64,000 nt of DNA, from the NCBI GenBank assembly GCA_021802765.1, contig JAJZRI010000001.1, positions 1 through 64,000 of the forward strand, written 5' to 3'. Position 1 is the first letter of the stretch. The number at the start of each line of letters is the position of its first letter. Below the pieces are notes generated by a model. It searched no databases. It saw only the letters and a list, made by a program, of their open reading frames with translations, and was not told the DNA's origin. The DNA is from Microcaldota archaeon. Its GTDB lineage: Archaea; Micrarchaeota; Micrarchaeia; Micrarchaeales; CABMGC01. Position numbers and translations under genes: made by a program. Below, piece by piece: positions 55,908-64,000 of this stretch.

Positions 55908-56453
55908 ATGGAGCTAATCATAATATACGGCCCTCCGGGCGTAGGCAAGCTTGCGGTTGCCAAGGAGCTCTCAAAGATAACTGGATACAGGGTCTTCCAC
56001 AACCATTTGACCATAGAAGTGGCAAGTGCGATATGGGATTTTGATGACCCCAACTATCTTCGCTTTAGGGACAAGTATAGGAAGGTGATGATAAGCGATG
56101 CACAAAGGACAGGCGTCAAGGGAATTATATTCACATACGCTTACGGAAATACGGCATACGAGGACGCATTCCTAAAAGACATAGTAAGGATAGCAAGAAA
56201 GGGAGGGGGCAGGAGCCTTTTCGTGCAGTTATACTGCGACATAAAGAAGCTTAGGGGACGGGTGCTGCATCCTTCGAGAAAGAAGTATCAGAAGATAAGC
56301 ACGGTGAAGGAGCTTCATGCTGAGATCAGGAAGAGGAGGGTCTTTGCAAAGGTTGGCTTTGCGCAGTCCATGAGCATCGACAACACAAAAATAAGCCCTA
56401 GGTCTGCGGCGGTGATGATTGCAAAGCATTATGGGCTTGGAAAGAGCCGCTGA
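55908..56453 (+). CDS. P-loop kinase-like (shikimate/adenylate kinase-type fold) protein
   Basis: IIIYGPPGVGKLAVAKEL Walker A. Confidence 0.7.
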   Translation: MELIIIYGPPGVGKLAVAKELSKITGYRVFHNHLTIEVASAIWDFDDPNYLRFRDKYRKVMISDAQRTGVKGIIFTYAYGNTAYEDAFLKDIVRIARKGGGRSLFVQLYCDIKKLRGRVLHPSRKKYQKISTVKELHAEIRKRRVFAKVGFAQSMSIDNTKISPRSAAVMIAKHYGLGKSR

Positions 56454-56457
56454 TTTA

Positions 56458-56718
56458 TTAGGTTCTTAACAGCTTATTTTCTTTTGCCCTATTGAAGAGT
56501 ATTTCATAGAGCTTGCCGGCCAATTTATCTTTTTTGTAGCTGCTCCTTTCGCCTGGCGCCTTGGTGAGACCTTGCAGCGCCTTGTTGAATGCGCGGTCAT
56601 CTTTCATGCATTCTTCTAGCCTTCTCGACACCCACAAATCTGCGTTGCGTTCACGCATCTCTTTGGCTTTTGCAATAAGTTTCATAATGCCTTCAGATAA
56701 CCATTTCCTATTCAACAT
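56458..56718 (-). CDS. Uncharacterised 86-aa protein
   Basis: Highly charged helical ORF. Confidence 0.4.
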   Translation of the reverse strand: MLNRKWLSEGIMKLIAKAKEMRERNADLWVSRRLEECMKDDRAFNKALQGLTKAPGERSSYKKDKLAGKLYEILFNRAKENKLLRT

Positions 56719-56774
56719 ATATAAACTTTACCGAGGATCAAAACCATACTGTAACGGCGCAGTAGCTCTGGCGT

Positions 56775-57434
56775 TTAGCGATAGTTATTCAGGAGCATTG
56801 CCAGCTTCGCCGATTCGATGCTTTGCTTGAAACCGCGCAAAAGGCCCTCGAGCCATTGGTCTATGGGCACTGGCTTGCATGTTGGAAGGCCGGCTCTCTT
56901 CAATTGGTTGGCCCTTGGATTTGCTGGATGGGATCCGGTGCGCGCGTGCGTTATCTCATCCTTAAGGCTCCAGAACATCATGCCTTCGATGGCATATCCG
57001 AGCCCCGGAGCGTTATGCGGCCATTCCTGCCAGGTGAGATCGAAAGAGCTTCGCGGGAAATAGAAGATGGTTGATGCAACGCTTCTCTTCTTGGTCTTAT
57101 CAGTGCGTATGGCTATGTGCCCCAGTCGTGTGAGACTCCCTACGTTGCGCTGATACGGCTCTGGAGGATATGCGCGGTAGTCAATGGCAATGTGCATAGA
57201 AGGCACCCATATCGCGGGAATTCTGCGCAGGTCCACAAGTTCAGATACGTTTGAAGTGCTCCATGGCTCTTTGAATGACACGGTCTGGGTGAAATCTTTT
57301 TTGCGCCCTATGTATGAAGTGAAGTCAGTTTGATTATCCAGCTTGTCTAGCTCCCTGCGGTAGAGCCCGATGAACAGTCGTTCATCTTTATCCTTTGGCC
57401 TGCGAGCTGCGATTCTGGATTCAAAAGTGCGCAT
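56775..57434 (-). CDS. Uncharacterised 219-aa protein
   Basis: Long ORF, no recognised motif. Confidence 0.55.
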   Translation of the reverse strand: MRTFESRIAARRPKDKDERLFIGLYRRELDKLDNQTDFTSYIGRKKDFTQTVSFKEPWSTSNVSELVDLRRIPAIWVPSMHIAIDYRAYPPEPYQRNVGSLTRLGHIAIRTDKTKKRSVASTIFYFPRSSFDLTWQEWPHNAPGLGYAIEGMMFWSLKDEITHARTGSHPANPRANQLKRAGLPTCKPVPIDQWLEGLLRGFKQSIESAKLAMLLNNYR

Positions 57435-57542
57435 TGGATCAGAAACGTGTGCGATTTTCTGATATTAAAAGTTAAGCATTGGCAAGTGGCGCTCGGGCTA
57501 GAGCCTTTGATTATTCGATTACTTGATTAGGAGAAGTAGCCT

Positions 57543-57740
57543 TTACTCCTTGACCGCACTCTTGAAGAGCTTCCTTGAAGGCATCTTTGACCAGTCGTCC
57601 TTGCAGATGACCAGCCTTATCACCTTTGAGACACGCCTTGAGCTCTTGACGCAGTTAACGCACACCTTGCGCTTGCAGTAGTTGCAAGTGTTGTACTTGT
57701 GTATGTCTTTGCCGCATCGTTCGCACATCACGTGAATCAC
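57543..57740 (-). CDS. Small zinc-ribbon protein
   Basis: CERCGKDIHKYNTCNYCKRKVCVNC. Confidence 0.6.
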   Translation of the reverse strand: MIHVMCERCGKDIHKYNTCNYCKRKVCVNCVKSSRRVSKVIRLVICKDDWSKMPSRKLFKSAVKE

Positions 57741-57802
57741 TCAAAAATTGCTATGATAAGCACTACATATAAAGCATTAGGTATTTTAATAGTTGTGGTC
57801 AC

Positions 57803-59101
57803 ATGCCCAGCGCATTGATAGAGACGTACGGATGCACGCTCAACCATGCCGATAGCGAGATAATGGAGGGATTGCTAAAGGCGCAAGGATTTAGCGTTGA
57901 GAATGGGAGGTTTGCACAGGCAGGTTCGCATGATTACATAATAATAAACACGTGCACAGTGAAGACGCCGACAGAGCAGAGGATACTTGACAGGATAGCA
58001 AAGGCCTCTGGAAAGGGCGCAAGGCTAATAGTCACTGGGTGCATGGCCAGCGCGAATGCAGACAGGATAAGAAGGGTTGCGCCAAATGCCAGCATAGTGA
58101 CAACGAGCAACGTCCACAGGATAACCGACGCGATAGAGGGCATAGAGAAGGCGGGAACCGTGGACTTTTCAGCATACTCTAGGGTCGACAAGCTATCTTA
58201 TGCAACCGGAGCAGAAGGAGTGATAGCAAGGATACCCATAAGCGAGGGATGCCTTAGCAGCTGCAGCTTTTGCGAGACCAAGTTTGCGCGCGGCCCCCTA
58301 AACAGCTTCTCAGAGGAACTCATACTAAAGGCGATTGAACTTAGCGTAAAGAGGGGATCGAAGGAGATAGAGCTGACTTCGCAGGACGTAGGGGCATACG
58401 GGCTTGACAGGAAGACGAACATTGGAAGGCTGCTTTCAGGCATCTCGAGTATTGACGGGGATTTTAGAGTAAGGGTCGGAATGCTCAACCCTGAGCATCT
58501 GCGCAAGTACATCGATGAGCTCATATCCGGATACAGGGATGGAAGGATATACCGGTTCATACATCTTCCGCTGCAATCGGCAAGCAATAGGATACTTAAG
58601 GAGATGGACAGGCGATACACTATAGAGCAGTTCTGCGGCCATATTGAAGAATTAAGGTCGAAGATTCCAGGCATAAGCATCGAGACGGACATGATAGTAG
58701 GATATCCCGGGGAGAGCCAGGAGGAGTTCGAGGAGTCGATGGAGTTCATAAGAAGGTTCAGGCCGACATTCACCAACGTCTCCAGGTTTGGCGCACGCCC
58801 GCATGCAAAAGCCTCGCAGCTCAAGCAGCTTCCCGTGGACGTAATCAAGGAGAGGAGCTCGAGCATGTCAAGGCTTGCAAGATCTGTGCAAGGAGATGAC
58901 CTAAAGAAGCTTGTTGGCATAAGTGAGAGCGTACTTGTAACTGAGGAGAATGAGAGATCGCTCATAGCGCGCGATGATTCATACAGGATAATAGCGCTGG
59001 ATAGGAAGTGCGGCGCAAAGATCGGGGAGAGGATCCTTGCAAAAGCGCATGCAAATACCTCTGTATGCCTTCTGGGCAGGGTTGTCGGCGCGGACAGTTG
59101 A
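57803..59101 (+). CDS. CDKAL1/MiaB-family tRNA methylthiotransferase (radical SAM)
   Basis: ETYGCTLNHADSEIMEGLL, GCLSSCSFCETKFARG, ELTSQDVGAYG, TDMIVGYPGESQEEFEESM. Confidence 0.94.
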   Translation: MPSALIETYGCTLNHADSEIMEGLLKAQGFSVENGRFAQAGSHDYIIINTCTVKTPTEQRILDRIAKASGKGARLIVTGCMASANADRIRRVAPNASIVTTSNVHRITDAIEGIEKAGTVDFSAYSRVDKLSYATGAEGVIARIPISEGCLSSCSFCETKFARGPLNSFSEELILKAIELSVKRGSKEIELTSQDVGAYGLDRKTNIGRLLSGISSIDGDFRVRVGMLNPEHLRKYIDELISGYRDGRIYRFIHLPLQSASNRILKEMDRRYTIEQFCGHIEELRSKIPGISIETDMIVGYPGESQEEFEESMEFIRRFRPTFTNVSRFGARPHAKASQLKQLPVDVIKERSSSMSRLARSVQGDDLKKLVGISESVLVTEENERSLIARDDSYRIIALDRKCGAKIGERILAKAHANTSVCLLGRVVGADS

Positions 59102-59111
59102 GGCCGGGGCG

Positions 59112-61652
59112 CTACCTGTTTGCTTCCATGAACGCTATGTTGGACTCTATCTCTTCCAATGTGTTTGCAAGCGCCTGCCTAAGGTCCTCCCTCATGTTCT
59201 CCTTCTTTGAGAAGAACGACTTCACGGCCTTTAGGTCCTCTCTTGTCCTCAAGACCGCAAGGTTGTCGACGTACCTGCTGAGCATGTGCGTGCCGCTAGC
59301 AAACCGCTTCATTAGGGCCTTCCAGTTGCGCTTAGTCCATCCAAGTACTAGGTCCTTGCCGACAGGATTTGAGGAGCCTATGGCCACTATGGCATAGGAA
59401 TCCTGAAGGCGCACGTCCTTTGACATCGAGAAGTCGAATGCCTTGAGAAGCAGCTTTTTATCGCCAAACATTGCAAGAGAGTTGAGTAACCTTGACTTCT
59501 CTTCAGGCACCTTCTCGCTTATGTAGCGCTCCTTGAGCGTATCGAACGTCCTTGCATCCCCAACCCAGGCATTGACGTAGAAGATTGACGAGCGCAAATT
59601 AGCCTCGAGAGGCTTGCCGCCCAGATAGTCGTTGAAGAGATCCTTTGCCTTGTCTATCGTCGGCTCGTATCCTGCCCTTGCGGACCGGAGTATCGCGGCG
59701 GATCGCATCGCGGTATCGAAGGTGCTCTCAGACTCCTTCCTGCTCCATCCAAGGTCCTCGATGAGCTGGTTAGTGTACCTTATTATCAGCTCCTTTGAGA
59801 TCAGGCCGTCCTCCCCATCGAGCATGTCGTTTATGAAGCCCAGGTGCCCCAGGACATTTGAGCTCAGCGGATATTCGTTGGTCAGGCAGTACTTCTCAGC
59901 AAACTCCAGATAGCCGCTTGCCCTTGCCCTTGCGGATCTTATCAGGGCGTAAGCATCGTTCTCTATCCCCCATGAATCAACAGGGTCGAGCTTCTGCTCC
60001 TTGATAAGGTATCCGAGCCTGTCCAGATCCTCCTTTTCGTAGAAGACCCTGTAAAGTCCGTTCTGACCTGCGTTGAGCTTGAGCCATGCGCCGCCTTGCG
60101 CCAATACGCTTGCGGACTTCTTTCCAAGGAGCATGCTTCCCTCTGATCCGGAGAGCGAGTAGTTGATTGGTATGGGCCAGATCGTGCTGTCCTTTACATC
60201 CTTGAGCAGGAAGTATCTCTGCTGGGAGAGTTCAAATCCTGATCCGGACTTCCTCACGCTCACCGACGGATATCCTGGCGTGTCCACCCAGAAGCTTGCG
60301 ACATCATAGACATTGATCCTCTTCCTGTTTCGCCTCGCCTCCTCATCGATTGCCTGCCACAGGTCGAACTTTGTGGCGTTCGAGTATGCATGCTTGTTGA
60401 GGTAGTTTGTAAGCCCTTTGCGAAATATCTCCTCTCCGGAATAATCCTCTATCATGTTCAGCACTGTGCCTCCCTTGTCATAGCTTATCTCGTCGAATAT
60501 CTGGTCGACCTCCCCTGGAGACCTTACTGGCACGCTTATAGGATGGGTCGACTTTAGCTGGTCTGCGCCGAATGCCGTGGCTATCACGTCCCTCTTGTAC
60601 TCGGTCCTCATCTTCCATTCGGGGAAGACGGCGTCCATCGCCTTGTAGCTCATGAACGTCGCAAAGCTCTCGTTGAGCCATAAGTCATTCCACCATTTCA
60701 TTGTGACAAGGTCGCCGAACCACTGGTGCACAAGCTCGTGCGCTATGACCTCTGCCACCCTTTGCTTTGTGGCTATGGAGCTCTCCTCTGATGAGAGAAG
60801 CGCGGTCTCCCTGAAGGTTATCGCGCCCCAGTTCTCCATTGCTCCGGCCGCAAAGTCAGGGATCCCTATGAAGTCAGCCTTAGGCAGTGGGTAATCGACG
60901 CCGAAGTATTCCTGGAAGAACTCGATGAACTTCTTTGCGTACTCCATCGGGAGCTTGCCCAGGTCCTTCTTTCCCGGCGTGGTTATCACACGCACGTCTA
61001 TCTTGCCGACCTTGCCAGTTATGTAATCATAATTTCCAACGCCCAGGTAGAGGAGATATGTTGACATGCGCGGAGTCTGCATGAACCTGACCAGCTTTGT
61101 CCCGCTCCCGCTCTTCTTTGTGGACAGAATTGGCATGTTGGATATGCAGTCGAGCTCCTTGTCGACCACGAATGAGAGGTCGAAGGCCGCCTTGAATGCC
61201 GGCTCATCAAAGCATGGGAATGCATTCCTTGCGTTGGCAGCCTCGAACTGCGATGAGAGTATGTAGCGCGTCTTTTCCCCCTGCTTGTAGCTGCTCCTAT
61301 AGAATCCGTACATCTCCGCATTGTTTGTTCCGACAAAGCTGATCTTTATGGTGGCATTTCCGCTCACGGCGTCCTTGAGCTTTAGTATTATCCTCTGCTT
61401 TGGCTTGTCTTCGCTCACTACCGCACTGTGCTCGTAGGTTCCCACCATGACCGAGGCGCGCCTTATCTCAAGCTCAGAGGCGTTGAGTGCTATCTCCCTG
61501 GTCTTCTTGGCTATCCGAACCTCTATCTCCTCCTCTCCGAGATACTTGAATGTCTTTAGGTTGGGCTTTAGGACAAGAACATATCTTGAAGGTATTACAT
61601 TCTCCCCGAGGGTCTGGTATTTCAACGGTCTATCTTTTTTTGCCATGTACAT
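59112..61652 (-). CDS. M1-family aminopeptidase (tricorn-interacting factor F2/F3-like)
   Basis: GAMENWGAITFRE, VIAHELVHQWFGDLVTMKWW, LWLNESFATF. Confidence 0.95.
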   Translation of the reverse strand: MYMAKKDRPLKYQTLGENVIPSRYVLVLKPNLKTFKYLGEEEIEVRIAKKTREIALNASELEIRRASVMVGTYEHSAVVSEDKPKQRIILKLKDAVSGNATIKISFVGTNNAEMYGFYRSSYKQGEKTRYILSSQFEAANARNAFPCFDEPAFKAAFDLSFVVDKELDCISNMPILSTKKSGSGTKLVRFMQTPRMSTYLLYLGVGNYDYITGKVGKIDVRVITTPGKKDLGKLPMEYAKKFIEFFQEYFGVDYPLPKADFIGIPDFAAGAMENWGAITFRETALLSSEESSIATKQRVAEVIAHELVHQWFGDLVTMKWWNDLWLNESFATFMSYKAMDAVFPEWKMRTEYKRDVIATAFGADQLKSTHPISVPVRSPGEVDQIFDEISYDKGGTVLNMIEDYSGEEIFRKGLTNYLNKHAYSNATKFDLWQAIDEEARRNRKRINVYDVASFWVDTPGYPSVSVRKSGSGFELSQQRYFLLKDVKDSTIWPIPINYSLSGSEGSMLLGKKSASVLAQGGAWLKLNAGQNGLYRVFYEKEDLDRLGYLIKEQKLDPVDSWGIENDAYALIRSARARASGYLEFAEKYCLTNEYPLSSNVLGHLGFINDMLDGEDGLISKELIIRYTNQLIEDLGWSRKESESTFDTAMRSAAILRSARAGYEPTIDKAKDLFNDYLGGKPLEANLRSSIFYVNAWVGDARTFDTLKERYISEKVPEEKSRLLNSLAMFGDKKLLLKAFDFSMSKDVRLQDSYAIVAIGSSNPVGKDLVLGWTKRNWKALMKRFASGTHMLSRYVDNLAVLRTREDLKAVKSFFSKKENMREDLRQALANTLEEIESNIAFMEANR

Positions 61653-62123
61653 TCACTTTACTTCGTGTTTTTTAATCGCCATTATTATCTGGTCCGCATG
61701 GCCCATGGGGTTCACCTTCTCGAATATCTCCTTTATCTTTCCGTCCTTGCCTATCAGGAAGGTATTTCGCAGTGTTCCCAGGCCGAATATTCCCCTGCTT
61801 CCGTATGAATCGTACTCTTTTATAGTGGAACTTGACGTGTCGGAGAGCAAAAGGACCTTTAGATCGTGTTTTGAGCAGAATTTTTGGTGCGACGCTATGT
61901 CGTCGCTGCTTACGCCGACCACCTCGGCTCCCAGCTTTCTTATCTGGGCTATCTTTGATGAGAATCCCTTGGCCTCAAGGGTGCATCCGGGAGTGTCGTC
62001 CCTTGGATAGAAATACAGCACAAGATACCCGCCACTGAATTCCTTTAGGGTATGCTTCTTGCCGTCTGATCCGTCCAGGGCAAAATCGGGAGCCTTAGAA
62101 TTAAGAGTCAACAACACCAACAC
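61653..62123 (-). CDS. Peroxiredoxin (BCP/PrxQ type)
   Basis: APDFALDGSDGKKHTLKEFSGGYLVLYFYPRDDTPGCTLEAKGF. Confidence 0.93.
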   Translation of the reverse strand: MLVLLTLNSKAPDFALDGSDGKKHTLKEFSGGYLVLYFYPRDDTPGCTLEAKGFSSKIAQIRKLGAEVVGVSSDDIASHQKFCSKHDLKVLLLSDTSSSTIKEYDSYGSRGIFGLGTLRNTFLIGKDGKIKEIFEKVNPMGHADQIIMAIKKHEVK

Positions 62124-62195
62124 CTATAACTTTATCAGCAACAAAATTAAAAAGCTTATAACCCATATAGTTCTGCTAAACCTTGAGATGATTCC

Positions 62196-62987
62196 TTGGC
62201 CTCGTTTATCGACAGAATAATGGACATGTTCGTCAAGAAGAGCGGAATTGACGAAGTGCCTGCGGAGCATGTGGAGCAGGCAGAGGCACGTTCGGAGCCG
62301 CAGGTAGACGGGAAGGCGGCTGATGAGCAAGCGCCGCGGCAGGCTGCACAGAAGAAGATTACGATAACCGGGATAAACCTCCGGTTCATGGGAGGTTCGC
62401 ATCAGATAAAGGGAATGGAAGTCGGAGCGGACACGTTCGAGATAAGGATACCGTTCAACAACAGGATAGGTAGCGAGAATCTTCCGGACAATCTCAAGGG
62501 ACCAAAGATAGTGCTCAGCAGGATGACTGTCGATCCGCCGTTTAGGATCATCAGCATAAGTCCCACGCTGCCCGCGGAAGTCGAGTACCTCGGGAAAGTG
62601 GTCTTCACCCTGAAGATGGCCGCGCCGGACATGAACTGGGAAGGACCGATGAACGTTAGCCTTACCAGCGAGCCATCGAACAACATAACGATAAGCATAA
62701 AGAAGGTGACGCTGCACCACGGCGACAAAACTGTGGAGCTTGAGGACTCTGGAGTCACAAGCTCGATGCAGAAATCGCAGACCTTCAAGCAGAACCTGCA
62801 GCTCTACAAGATAATATCATTCGGGGATGAGGTGAGCAAGATAGAGGTAAATGAGCCGTTCTTGGTTGCAAGCACGGAGCCCGCTCTCCCCATAAAGGCG
62901 GACAGGAAGGACAGCTACATAATAAGCCTCTACCTCAAGTGCCCGGAGTTTAGCTACGCGGGGGACCTTGATATAAAATTGTCATAG
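62196..62987 (+). CDS. Uncharacterised protein with two beta-rich segments, start uncertain
   Basis: Long ORF upstream of, and probably co-transcribed with, the EF-Tu-like gene. Confidence 0.6.
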   Translation: MASFIDRIMDMFVKKSGIDEVPAEHVEQAEARSEPQVDGKAADEQAPRQAAQKKITITGINLRFMGGSHQIKGMEVGADTFEIRIPFNNRIGSENLPDNLKGPKIVLSRMTVDPPFRIISISPTLPAEVEYLGKVVFTLKMAAPDMNWEGPMNVSLTSEPSNNITISIKKVTLHHGDKTVELEDSGVTSSMQKSQTFKQNLQLYKIISFGDEVSKIEVNEPFLVASTEPALPIKADRKDSYIISLYLKCPEFSYAGDLDIKLS

Positions 62988-62995
62988 ATGTTTCG

Positions 62996-63892
62996 ATGAA
63001 CTACCTAGTCTCAGTGCCGGTAAACGAGAACGTCGCATCGTTCATAGGCAAGAAGGGATCCGACGAGGGAATAACCTTCTTCAACAGGAAGATGGACGCA
63101 GACGTCATAGTCGCGATAATGCCATACACCAGGGAGGAGAGGCTCTACCAGAGCCTTGCAGAGACCATGCTCATATCCGGCCAGATAGTGATAAGCACCG
63201 AGACCGTGGACAAGTTCCTAGGCGAGATAATAGTCGCTGCGTCCCTGCTTGAAAAGCGCTCGATAGTTCTCAACGAGAACGACGTTAGCAGGATGGTGAA
63301 CGGGCTTCTTAAGGATTACGAGGTGTGCGGCAGGGAGGAGCTGCTTGAAAAAATAGTCGCGCACAAGGAGCAGCATGATGGGGACCTTCGCATAGACGTG
63401 GACAAGGCCTTCCCTGTCAAGGGGATAGGCACTGTCGTCCTTGGAGTAGTCACCAGGGGGAAGGTGAAGGTCCATGACAATCTTTACCACAGCTCCGGAA
63501 AGCAGGTCATGATAAAATCGATACAGAGCCAGGACGTCGACGTGCAGGAGGCCGGATACGGCACAAGAGTCGGCCTGGCAGTTAAGGGAATAGAGTATGA
63601 GGAGATAGACAAGGGAGACCTTCTGACGTCAAAGCAGTTCCAGAAGGCAAAGGGGATGACTGCGACACTCAAGACAAGCTCTTTTGCCAATGAGAAGGTT
63701 GAGGCTGGAAAGAGATACATGCTCGTCTCCAACTTCTCGCACGTTATTGCGAAGGTTGATGAGGTGGACGGTCAGAACGCCAAGATTAGTTTCGAGAAAC
63801 CCATAGCCATACTGCAGGGAGACTCGTTCATGCTGATAAGGGACCAGAGCCCCAGGATATTCGCATCAGGCAAGGCATCGACGATTTCCTAG
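62996..63892 (+). CDS. EF-Tu/SelB-like protein with degenerate G domain
   Basis: Domain 2/3 pattern IDVDKAFPVKGIGTVVLGVVTRGKVKVHDNLY…QSQDVDVQEAGYGTRVGLAVKGI…DKGDLL; no Walker A GHVDHGKT. Confidence 0.8.
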   Translation: MNYLVSVPVNENVASFIGKKGSDEGITFFNRKMDADVIVAIMPYTREERLYQSLAETMLISGQIVISTETVDKFLGEIIVAASLLEKRSIVLNENDVSRMVNGLLKDYEVCGREELLEKIVAHKEQHDGDLRIDVDKAFPVKGIGTVVLGVVTRGKVKVHDNLYHSSGKQVMIKSIQSQDVDVQEAGYGTRVGLAVKGIEYEEIDKGDLLTSKQFQKAKGMTATLKTSSFANEKVEAGKRYMLVSNFSHVIAKVDEVDGQNAKISFEKPIAILQGDSFMLIRDQSPRIFASGKASTIS

Positions 63893-64000
63893 AGCCCTGA
63901 CCAGAGCTCCCAGAACTGCCGCCTGAGCTTATCTATGTCCTCCTTGCTCCTCGTTATGCTTATCTGCTCGAGGTTCCTGTGCGTGCCCTTGTAGGTCAGA
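63889..64000 (-). CDS. C-terminal end of a protein running off the window (…LTYKGTHRNLEQISITRSKEDIDKLRRQFWELWSGL*)
   Basis: Open minus frame to the window edge. Confidence 0.6.
   Translation of the reverse strand, partial: LTYKGTHRNLEQISITRSKEDIDKLRRQFWELWSGL

Noticed and set aside
61447-62010. 187-aa plus ORF
   Set aside because: Antisense to the aminopeptidase and peroxiredoxin genes; Ser/Phe-rich shadow composition.
1-64000. CRISPR arrays, rRNA genes, integrase/recombinase genes
   Set aside because: Scanned by eye for regularly spaced repeats, conserved rRNA segments and tyrosine/serine recombinase motifs; none convincing found, though small or degenerate examples could be missed.

Overview
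This window looks like a compact, gene-dense archaeal chromosome segment. It carries archaeal-type PheRS alpha/beta, RFC large subunit, RpoK, uL30/uL15, a beta-CASP RNase, class V FBPase, type II GAPDH, SMC and a CDKAL1-type methylthiotransferase. Gene content and protein style suggest a DPANN, possibly Micrarchaeota-like, lineage; that placement is inference. Housekeeping blocks occupy roughly 2.6-31.5 kb and 52.8-64 kb. They include a PGK/FBPase/GAPDH//TIM cluster, pheST, rfcL, a ClC channel, an acyl-CoA synthetase, smc, ileS and an M1 aminopeptidase, with tRNA-Phe(GAA) and tRNA-Glu(CTC). Two accessory zones (0.1-2.6 kb and 31.6-52.7 kb) are rich in toxin-antitoxin-like modules: two RelE-type pairs at the left, AbiE-like and other nucleotidyltransferases, a third RelE-type pair, a HEPN-like protein and VapBC. 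They also contain decayed genes, small orphan proteins and a shortened TnpB. Most notable: (i) an AbiEi/AbiEii-like module lies between the intact 3' end of a phosphoesterase gene and a decayed second copy of that 3' end; (ii) two apparently real genes (pgk and a coiled-coil gene, the second absent from the ORF track) have no ATG/GTG/TTG start where one is needed; (iii) a ~62-nt repeat is interleaved with the two left-hand toxin-antitoxin pairs; (iv) TnpB appears to lack its REC region; (v) IleRS has variant HIGH and KMSKS signatures. No database searches were possible, so family assignments come from motif recognition only.
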